The notes below the pieces were generated by a model. That model was not told the origin of the DNA. It was given only the letters and a program-made list of their open reading frames with translations, and searched no databases. A DNA stretch of 5,657 nt from Alphaproteobacteria bacterium (GTDB lineage: Bacteria; Pseudomonadota; Alphaproteobacteria; Puniceispirillales; Puniceispirillaceae), in contig WTJO01000171.1 of assembly GCA_011524805.1 (NCBI GenBank), positions 1 to 5,657 of the forward strand, read 5' to 3'. A program made the translations under genes and the position numbers. Shown here piece after piece: positions 1 to 4,683 of this stretch (positions are counted from its first letter, which is position 1; each line of letters begins with the position of its first letter).

Positions 1-67
1 TGCCCGCTATCTGTTTATGGCCATTTTCTGTATCGTAGCTATTTGGCTTGGCAAGGAACTTATGTAG
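1..67 (+). CDS. C-terminal tail of a probable membrane protein (partial, cut at left edge)
   Basis: Reading from base 2 gives 21 codons and a TAG at 65-67, with the residues ARYLFMAIFCIVAIWLGKEL then M. The central run is strongly hydrophobic and ends in a short charged tail, as expected for the last transmembrane helix of an integral membrane protein. The stop lies only 4 nt from the stop of the opposing SDR gene, a tight convergent arrangement that fits the packing of the rest of the window. The family cannot be named from 21 residues. The short frame could also be chance, so confidence is moderate. Confidence 0.5.
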   Translation, partial: ARYLFMAIFCIVAIWLGKELM

Positions 68-71
68 CCAT

Positions 72-833
72 CTATTTCGGGGGCAGCCTGACAGCACCAT
101 CCAGCCGTATCAGGGTACCGTTGAGATAGGCGTTTTCGGCGATAGAGACGACTAGCTGTGCAAATTCTTCTGGCTGCCCAAGCCTGTCTGGAAACGGGAT
201 ATTGTCAATAATTTTAGTAACTGTTTCGTCTGGCAGACCATCCATAAGCGGGGTGTGAAACAGCCCCGGGGCAATTGCCATCACCCTGATGCCATAGCGT
301 GCAAGTTCACGCGCCGCAGGCAGGCTGAGCGAGGCAATACCACCTTTTGAGGCTGAATAGGCTGCCTGCCCAAGCTGACCATCTTCAAACGCCGCAGATG
401 AGGTATTGATAATCACGCCGCGTTCGCTGCCTTCTAGCGGGTCTGTCTGCATCATCGCGCGGGCGGCATAGCTCATCACATGATAGCTGCCTATCAGATT
501 TACCTCGATTGTCTTGCGGAACTGGCCGGTTGATAATTTGCCCTCTCGTCCGACAATACGGGCACCTGTGGCGATGCCGGCACAATTCACCACAATTCTG
601 GGCACACCGCATATCGACACAGTCTCATCTATTGCGCGAGCAACAGCATCTTCATCGCTAACATCACAGCCTACAGCATGGCCGCCAAGCTCATCTGCCA
701 TCGCCTTGGCGCCCTGTGAGTCATAATCAAGCACCATAATATGCGCGCCTTTGCCTGCCAGATACCGCGCGGTTGCTGCGCCCAGCCCGCTCGCACCGCC
801 TGTGATTAAGGCTATCTGTCCATCAATATTCAT
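72..833 (-). CDS. SDR-family 3-hydroxyacyl-CoA dehydrogenase, type II (HSD17B10-like)
   Basis: This 253-residue protein is a complete classical short-chain dehydrogenase. Visible motifs are the cofactor loop TGGASGLG (11-18), Asp36 at the end of strand beta-2 (points to NAD rather than NADP), NCAG (83-86), and the catalytic Ser146, Tyr159 and Lys163 (YSASK). Several stretches are typical of the HSD10 / 3-hydroxyacyl-CoA dehydrogenase type 2 branch: GREGK (95-99), ERGVIINTSS (137-146), GQAAYSASKGG (155-165), APGLFHTPL (188-196), PFPDRLGQP (213-221) and LNG...IRLDGAVR (237-249). Family members oxidise L-3-hydroxyacyl-CoAs in beta-oxidation or branched-chain amino-acid breakdown in the cytoplasm. 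The gene lies 17 nt after the arsC-type gene on the same strand, so co-transcription is likely. The ATG at 833 is preceded by AGGCAGG, a usable ribosome site; an ATG 5 nt upstream is out of frame. The exact acyl substrate is not readable from the sequence. Confidence 0.92.
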   Translation of the reverse strand: MNIDGQIALITGGASGLGAATARYLAGKGAHIMVLDYDSQGAKAMADELGGHAVGCDVSDEDAVARAIDETVSICGVPRIVVNCAGIATGARIVGREGKLSTGQFRKTIEVNLIGSYHVMSYAARAMMQTDPLEGSERGVIINTSSAAFEDGQLGQAAYSASKGGIASLSLPAARELARYGIRVMAIAPGLFHTPLMDGLPDETVTKIIDNIPFPDRLGQPEEFAQLVVSIAENAYLNGTLIRLDGAVRLPPK

Positions 834-850
834 AGCATGTTACCTGCCTG

Positions 851-1195
851 TTATAATAATTTACGAACAGCTTCAGGCGGGCGGCCAATCACCGCCCTGT
901 CACCTGAGATGATAATTGGCCGTTCAATTACCTTTGGGAAGCGCACCATCAGCGAGATTAGCTCATCTTCATCTGTAATATCTTTGAAATGGGCTTTGTA
1001 TTCTGCCTCGCCGCGCCGCAGAATATCAGCCGCAGACAGCCCTAATTTCGACAGCACAGATGCTATTGCAGCTGTATCTGGCGTCTGTTCAAGATAGAGG
1101 ATAATGTCGGGTTCATGCCCCTCTTCGCGCAAAATGGCCAGTGCCTGACGTGACTTGCTACAGCGCGGATTATGAAAGATAGATATCTTGCTCAT
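851..1195 (-). CDS. arsC: ArsC/YfgD-family arsenate reductase (glutaredoxin-dependent type)
   Basis: At 114 residues this is the usual length of the short glutaredoxin-linked ArsC/YfgD group. The start HNPRCSKSR (8-16) holds the single active-site Cys12 with His8 upstream. The three arginines that bind the oxyanion in E. coli plasmid ArsC have counterparts: Arg60 in ILRR, Arg92 in ERPI and Arg105 in GRPPE. IILYLE (31-36) is another hallmark. The family reduces arsenate to arsenite using glutathione and glutaredoxin. Many chromosomal YfgD-like members lack a proven arsenic role, and no arsenite pump or ArsR regulator is seen here, so the physiological substrate is open. It is the first gene of a likely two-gene minus-strand unit with the SDR. 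The region before the ATG at 1195 shows no clear Shine-Dalgarno sequence (CAGTTTTTATGC precedes it). Confidence 0.9.
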   Translation of the reverse strand: MSKISIFHNPRCSKSRQALAILREEGHEPDIILYLEQTPDTAAIASVLSKLGLSAADILRRGEAEYKAHFKDITDEDELISLMVRFPKVIERPIIISGDRAVIGRPPEAVRKLL

Positions 1196-1307
1196 GCATA
1201 AAAACTGTTTATGTTAGGTGATATTTTTTCTATTCTGCACAAAAACATCAATATGTGCCAGAAAATTAGCAGATCAAAACTGCCAATCAACAGCAAAAAA
1301 GACCAAT
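1196..1307. promoter_or_regulatory. Short divergent intergenic region between arsC-type gene and small membrane protein gene
   Basis: These 112 nt separate two divergently read genes and should hold both promoters. The stretch is AT-rich, with runs such as ATATTTTTTCTATT and CAAAAACATCAATATG. I could not pick a convincing -35/-10 pair for either direction, and there is no clear inverted repeat. An open frame from a GTG at 1218 runs through it in phase with the membrane-protein gene, but its predicted residues look like translated noncoding sequence. Confidence 0.4.
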
Positions 1308-1661
1308 ATGAGACAAACCACCAATCTGCCAGCACCGCATAATCTATCTGCAGAAGACCAGTCTGAATGGATACGGCAGATGAAACTATGGGAGACTGAA
1401 CATCCCCTCGATAAGGCCGCAAAAAATCCTGTTGGCTTTGGTCTGATGAGCGGCAGTTTGATGTTCTTGCTGACCCTGTTCGTTCAGGGGATTGATATGG
1501 CTTCACCGCGGTTTGAGCCATTCCTTGCAATTCCGTTCGGCATTCTTATCTATTATCTGACCAATCGCAGATATGTTAAATGGGACAGCGAGCGCCGCGC
1601 CTATTCAGACCAGCTTGTCCAGTCGCTATATCAAGCTGCTGAAGAGATAGAAGATGACTAA
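1308..1661 (+). CDS. Small two-helix membrane protein, function unknown
   Basis: From the ATG at 1308 the product is 117 residues. A polar N-terminal part rich in Glu, Gln and Trp (about 1-38, including EWIRQMKLWETEHPLDKAAK) is followed by two hydrophobic segments, about 41-60 (PVGFGLMSGSLMFLLTLFVQ) and 69-84 (FEPFLAIPFGILIYYL). A positively charged stretch NRRYVKWDSERR comes next, then an acidic amphipathic tail ending EEIEDD. This predicts a hairpin in the inner membrane with both ends on the same side, probably cytoplasmic by the positive-inside rule. No family is recognised. The frame stays open back to a GTG at 1218 (147 residues), but the extra residues look noncoding, so the later ATG is preferred; the ribosome site is poor for both. 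The 3' end lies 10 nt from the stop of the opposing reductase gene. Confidence 0.7.
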   Translation: MRQTTNLPAPHNLSAEDQSEWIRQMKLWETEHPLDKAAKNPVGFGLMSGSLMFLLTLFVQGIDMASPRFEPFLAIPFGILIYYLTNRRYVKWDSERRAYSDQLVQSLYQAAEEIEDD

Positions 1662-1671
1662 CCATCCGTTA

Positions 1672-2622
1672 CTAGCGTGGCTGTGATGCCCAGAATGCTG
1701 GGGCGTTCTGACGTGCAAGCACCAGCCCGTAAATCATCCTGTTAAGCGGCACATCAATGCCAATCTGTTCTGCTGTACGCATGATATAGCCATTCAATGC
1801 ATCAATTTCGGTATGCCTGCTAGCGCGAATATCCTGAAGCATCGAGGGCTGGTGAAAGCGGTGTTCTGAGCAGGCGAAATCTATCATCTGATGCACCTTG
1901 TCACCATCTAGTGCTATGTTTAGCCTTGCGGATAGCTGCAAGGCTTCATCTGCGAGTGCGTGCGCCTGTTCATGCAATGCTGGCGTATCGCCAATCAGTC
2001 CGGGCGAGGCATCTGCAAGCGCAGAAATACCATTCATTGCCACATTAAAACAGGCTTTCTGCCAGATAGCAGGCAACACATCATCATGATATTCTATTTC
2101 AATCCCCGCGTTATCCAGCATCTTTGCAAGCTGCTGTGCGGCCTTAATCTGACGGTCATTATCAGGGGCAAGCGGCCCAAGCCAGCTTGTCTTTGCGCCA
2201 TGCGAGCGGATATGGGCAGGGGCTAGCAGTGTAGCAGGTATCAAGGTCACGCCATGCAGCACATCGCACCCTGTAAGCGCTGAAAGCAACTGGCCATTGC
2301 CCAGCCCGTTCTGCATAGACACCATGATGGTATCTTTTGAGATAACAGGCAGGATGCTATTTACCGCCTGTTCGGTATCAGGAGTTTTGGTAAAACACAT
2401 AACAATTCTGGCAGGCCGTGCATCTGCTGCCAGACAGGCATCAGGGGTGGTATGCATCATGCCTGCTTCTGTCTCAAGCCGGAGCCCTTTTTCTGCGACA
2501 GCAACCATAGTGTCGGCCCGCCTGTTCACAAGCAAAACGCTGGCACCTGTGCTGGCAAGATAGCCGCCAATCACACAGCCAACACTGCCTGCCCCCAAAA
2601 TCATCACATCATAATCTGCCAT
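1672..2622 (-). CDS. 2-dehydropantoate 2-reductase family protein (PanE/ApbA, KPR-type)
   Basis: This 316-residue protein is a full-length ketopantoate reductase family member. The N-terminal Rossmann domain carries GAGSVG (10-15) and a basic NRR (33-35) after strand beta-2, which fits NADPH binding. FTK (77-79) and QNG (104-106) match conserved family positions. The C-terminal helical domain has the family signature IWQKACFNVAMNG (186-198), with catalytic-type Lys189 and Asn193/Asn197, followed by PSMLQDI (259-265) and TEIDALNG (271-278) with the conserved Glu272. PanE reduces ketopantoate to pantoate for coenzyme A synthesis, but genomes often carry paralogs acting on other 2-keto acids, and nothing here proves pantoate synthesis. 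It is divergent from the NicX-like operon and convergent with the small membrane protein (10-nt gap, no terminator hairpin seen). The start ATG has only a weak AAAG ribosome site and lies in a 16-bp tandem repeat. Confidence 0.9.
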   Translation of the reverse strand: MADYDVMILGAGSVGCVIGGYLASTGASVLLVNRRADTMVAVAEKGLRLETEAGMMHTTPDACLAADARPARIVMCFTKTPDTEQAVNSILPVISKDTIMVSMQNGLGNGQLLSALTGCDVLHGVTLIPATLLAPAHIRSHGAKTSWLGPLAPDNDRQIKAAQQLAKMLDNAGIEIEYHDDVLPAIWQKACFNVAMNGISALADASPGLIGDTPALHEQAHALADEALQLSARLNIALDGDKVHQMIDFACSEHRFHQPSMLQDIRASRHTEIDALNGYIMRTAEQIGIDVPLNRMIYGLVLARQNAPAFWASQPR

Positions 2623-2651
2623 GTCTTTATTGTGTCATGTCTTTGTTGTGC
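2620..2651 (-). repeat. 16-bp tandem duplication covering the start codon and leader of the PanE-like gene
   Basis: Two adjacent 16-bp units, 2620-2635 and 2636-2651, agree at 14 of 16 positions (catgtctttattgtgt and catgtctttgttgtgc on the plus strand). Read on the minus strand, each unit ends in AAAGACATG. The copy nearer the gene supplies the real start codon at 2622. The other gives an out-of-frame ATG at 2638 that is followed by ACA CAA TAA, a three-codon mini-ORF ending 4 nt before the real start. The repeat is directly visible; an effect on translation is inference. Confidence 0.75.
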
Positions 2652-2655
2652 CCCT

Positions 2656-2661
2656 ACTATA
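2656..2661 (-). promoter_or_regulatory. Candidate -10 element (TATAGT) for the PanE-like gene
   Basis: On the minus strand TATAGT matches the sigma-70 TATAAT consensus at five of six bases, 33 nt upstream of the start codon at 2622. Transcription would begin near 2649 and give a leader of about 25-30 nt that includes most of the tandem repeat. No good -35 hexamer is found 16-18 bp upstream, so the promoter would be weak or activator-dependent. Confidence 0.3.
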
Positions 2662-2682
2662 GCACTGGCTGTTTTATTTTCT

Positions 2683-2692
2683 GGGCATGCCC
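2683..2692. repeat. 10-bp perfect palindrome GGGCATGCCC in the divergent region
   Basis: GGGCATGCCC is a perfect palindrome about 20 bp upstream of the candidate minus-strand -10 element, around where a -35 or activator site would be. A 10-bp palindrome can arise by chance, so a role as a protein-binding site is only a possibility. Confidence 0.25.
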
Positions 2693-2712
2693 CATCAACA
2701 ACTCTAAATCAG

Positions 2713-2730
2713 TTTGGCCGTCTCGCCAAA
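2713..2730. promoter_or_regulatory. 18-bp inverted repeat, candidate operator in the divergent region
   Basis: TTTGGC, six bases (CGTCTC), then GCCAAA form perfect 6-bp arms with a 6-bp spacer. The site is near the middle of the gap between the divergent PanE-like and NicX-like genes, a typical place for a dimeric regulator controlling both. The short arms without a U-tract argue against a terminator, and a terminator would make no sense between divergent starts. No regulator gene is present in the window, so the binding protein is unknown. Confidence 0.4.
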
Positions 2731-2782
2731 TGATGAATATCTTCCCCCAACCCGCAAATGCTGGCCACATAGCTAAGCGCTA

Positions 2783-2812
2783 TTGTCACAAGCCGGCATA
2801 TCGGTGTACATT
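2783..2812 (+). promoter_or_regulatory. Weak candidate promoter for the NicX-like operon, overlapping TTGTCACAA
   Basis: TTGTCA (2783-2788) matches five of six bases of the -35 consensus TTGACA. TACATT (2807-2812), 18 bp downstream, matches four of six bases of TATAAT. The -35-like hexamer is embedded in TTGTCACAA (2783-2791), a 4+1+4 inverted repeat resembling half-spaced operators of dimeric repressors. Distance to the preferred start at 2857 is about 45 nt. The match is modest and other positions are possible. Confidence 0.25.
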
Positions 2813-2839
2813 CTCTTGATATTTATTTTCGCTGAAAAC

Positions 2840-2846
2840 AGGTGAT
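2840..2846 (+). promoter_or_regulatory. Shine-Dalgarno sequence AGGTGAT deciding the start of the NicX-like gene
   Basis: AGGTGAT is complementary to seven consecutive bases of the usual 16S rRNA 3' end. It lies 10 nt before the ATG at 2857. It overlaps the alternative GTG (2842) and ATG (2845) starts, so it cannot serve them properly. This favours the ATG at 2857. Confidence 0.5.
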
Positions 2847-2856
2847 GATACTGCCA

Positions 2857-3897
2857 ATGCTGAACATAGATGAGATACAACCTCACTGGATAGCAGGTTT
2901 TGCCACGCTGTTTGAGCTATGCAAAATTGCCCCAGATGAGCAGGTGATTATTCTGTCTGAAACAGCCTCTAGCCCGCTTCATGTGCATCTGGCAAAATTG
3001 GGGCTGGGGCAGATTGGGCGGCATTATACCCATCTTGAGCTTCCCTCTATACCTGACCCGACAGGCCCTATCGTGCGCTCGTCAGGTGCCACCCAGATAC
3101 TGGGCACACAGCCGCTTGCTGTCAGGATGATGTGCGAGGCGGATATTATTATTGATATCAGTATCGAAGGGCTGATGCATGCATCACAAACTGGTGAAAT
3201 CTTGAAATCTGGCACCAGAATTATGAATATTTCGGCAGAACATCCAGATGTATTGTGCCGGCTTCTGCCTATGCCCGAGTTGAAGGATATCGTAAAAGAG
3301 GCGGTCAGCCATTGCCGTGAAGCACACCAGATGCTGGTAAATTCCGAAGATGGCACCGAGCTTACGGTCGATATGGGCGGGGCGGCAAGTGTTGGCATTT
3401 GGGGCTGGACTGACAGAGCTGGTACGCTGGCGCACTGGCCGGGCGGCATTGTAGTTAGCTTTCCGCAGAAAAACACTGTAAATGGCCGGCTTGTAATGGC
3501 GCCGGGAGATATGAACCTGTCATTCAAACGCTATATTGAATCCGAAGTCATTCTTAATATTTCAGATGATTATATCACCTCAATTGAGGGTAATGGCGCA
3601 GATGCGCGGCTGATGCGGGACTATCTGGCAGGCTTTGACTCTAAAGAAGCATACGCTACCTCTCATGTTGGCTGGGGTCTGAACAGAGCGGCTCGCTACG
3701 AAGCGCTCAGCATTTATGATAACGCGCAGACAAATGGCACCGAACTTCGGGCGGTTGCTGGCAATTTTCTATATTCAACAGGGGCAAATGAATTTGCAGG
3801 GCGCTTTACCCGCGGGCATTTCGATTTGCCCATGATGGGATGCGATATCCGTCTGAATGACAGGCTGGTTGTCAGCCACGGAAAACTGGTTAGCTAA
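2857..3897 (+). CDS. NicX-family non-heme iron dioxygenase (2,5-dihydroxypyridine 5,6-dioxygenase-like)
   Basis: From the ATG at 2857 the product has 346 residues, against about 350 for Pseudomonas putida NicX. The frame also allows starts at GTG 2842 and ATG 2845 (351 and 350 residues). Recalled NicX sequence aligns along the C-terminal two thirds: ILKSGTRI (115-122), HPDVLCRLLP (129-138), AHWPGG (192-197), PGDMNLSFK (216-224), SHVGWGLNRA (269-278), GNFLYSTGAN (302-311), GHFDLPMMGCDI (320-331). The three iron ligands reported for NicX (H265, H318, D320) correspond to His270, His321 and Asp323; the His of LLHSPEQ (H105) corresponds to His108. NicX opens 2,5-dihydroxypyridine with O2 to N-formylmaleamate in aerobic nicotinate breakdown. 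The fold also resembles M29 aminopeptidases, so similar genes are often labelled 'leucyl aminopeptidase'. No signal peptide; cytoplasmic. It is the first gene of an operon and overlaps the hydrolase by one base. Family membership is well supported; the substrate is not. Confidence 0.85.
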   Translation: MLNIDEIQPHWIAGFATLFELCKIAPDEQVIILSETASSPLHVHLAKLGLGQIGRHYTHLELPSIPDPTGPIVRSSGATQILGTQPLAVRMMCEADIIIDISIEGLMHASQTGEILKSGTRIMNISAEHPDVLCRLLPMPELKDIVKEAVSHCREAHQMLVNSEDGTELTVDMGGAASVGIWGWTDRAGTLAHWPGGIVVSFPQKNTVNGRLVMAPGDMNLSFKRYIESEVILNISDDYITSIEGNGADARLMRDYLAGFDSKEAYATSHVGWGLNRAARYEALSIYDNAQTNGTELRAVAGNFLYSTGANEFAGRFTRGHFDLPMMGCDIRLNDRLVVSHGKLVS

Positions 3898-4673
3898 TGC
3901 GCAATGTCGAGATGTTCTTTTCAGGCAGAATTGACGGGGCGCCTGTAATTTGCCTGCATGGTATTGGCGGGCATGCCTCTAATTTCGAGCAGATGACAGC
4001 GCATCTTGGAGGCTATGCCTGCTGGTGTGTCAATCTGCCCGGCTATGGCGATAGTGCGCCGCTTAATGTGCCATCTGATTTTGAACATCTCTCATACTGG
4101 CTGGGCCAGATTATCAGCCAGCTAGATAGGGGTGCTGTGCATCTTGTCGGCCATTCTATTGGCGGGATGATAGGGCTTGAACATGCCTGCCGCCGGCCTG
4201 AGCAGATAGCCAGCCTGAGCATGCTTGGAGCCACCTCTGCATTTGGTGGCAAAGATGACAGCTTCAAAAAAACCTTTCTTGAGGCACGGCTAGCCCCGCT
4301 TGATACCGGCACAACCATGCAGCAAATGGCAGAACAGGCAATTGACCATCTGGTTGGAAGCAGCTGTGATGAGGCTGCCCGCATCGCCGGCATTACCAGC
4401 CTTGCACAGGTAGACGAGCCTGTCTGGAGGGATATTCTGCGCTGTCTTGTAAACTTCAACAGGCGGGATGATATTGCCGCCATAAAGACACCTGTCTGTA
4501 TTATTGCCGGTGAGGAAGATACCAATGCCCCTGCCAGAACATTGCAGAAAATGGCACAAACTTTCCTTCATGCAGAATTTCATTGCCTGAAGGCGGTCGG
4601 ACATCTTTTACCCCTCGAATCTCCGGCAGAAATAGGGCAGATTATAAATAGATTTATATCTGGACAGAAATAA
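3897..4673 (+). CDS. Alpha/beta hydrolase, PcaD/NicD-like position in a ring-cleavage operon
   Basis: This 258-residue protein is a standard alpha/beta hydrolase. HGIGG (21-25) forms the oxyanion-hole loop, NLPGYGDS (46-53) is the usual strand-4 motif, GHSIGG (85-90) contains nucleophile Ser87, Asp208 in GEEDTN (205-210) is the likely acid, and His236 in GHLLPLE (235-241) is the likely base. A cap region lies at about 115-190. Relatives include 3-oxoadipate enol-lactonase (PcaD), MhpC-type C-C hydrolases and the deformylase NicD. Its ATG shares a base with the upstream stop codon (TAATG), so translation is probably coupled to the NicX-like gene and both act in one pathway. In NicD the acid is recalled to follow strand beta-6 (Asp125, 24 residues after Ser101); the matching position here is Gly111, so a simple NicD assignment is not supported. 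Expected to be cytoplasmic, acting on the ring-opened product; the bond cleaved is unknown. Confidence 0.88.
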   Translation: MRNVEMFFSGRIDGAPVICLHGIGGHASNFEQMTAHLGGYACWCVNLPGYGDSAPLNVPSDFEHLSYWLGQIISQLDRGAVHLVGHSIGGMIGLEHACRRPEQIASLSMLGATSAFGGKDDSFKKTFLEARLAPLDTGTTMQQMAEQAIDHLVGSSCDEAARIAGITSLAQVDEPVWRDILRCLVNFNRRDDIAAIKTPVCIIAGEEDTNAPARTLQKMAQTFLHAEFHCLKAVGHLLPLESPAEIGQIINRFISGQK

Positions 4674-4683
4674 AGAGTGTGAT

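Noticed and set aside
1247..1260. TGGCAC followed by TTGAT on the minus strand, resembling a sigma-54 promoter upstream of the arsC-type gene
   Set aside because: The -12 GC is missing at the required 10-bp distance from the -24 GG, so it does not fit the sigma-54 spacing.
1218..1307. GTG-initiated 30-codon extension of the small membrane protein
   Set aside because: The extra residues are rich in Cys, Lys and Ser with no pattern, the GTG lacks a Shine-Dalgarno sequence, and the stretch is AT-rich like the promoter region it would occupy.
1662..1671. Possible bidirectional terminator between the two convergent genes
   Set aside because: Only 10 nt separate the stops and no hairpin with a T-run is seen there or just inside either gene.
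3173..3186. Perfect 14-bp palindrome TGATGCATGCATCA
   Set aside because: It lies inside the NicX-like coding sequence over codons for the conserved Leu-Met-His segment; protein constraint and chance explain it better than a binding site.
3024..3527. Long open frame antisense to the NicX-like gene
   Set aside because: The sense frame has clear family motifs throughout; the antisense product shows no domain and no ribosome site.
4043..4525. Long open frame antisense to the hydrolase gene
   Set aside because: It is fully covered by a well-supported gene on the other strand, has low-complexity Ser/Arg-rich composition and no recognisable domain; it is a shadow.
3897..4673. Direct naming of the hydrolase as NicD (N-formylmaleamate deformylase)
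   Set aside because: Gene position fits, but the acid residue position differs from that recalled for NicD and overall similarity is only at fold level.
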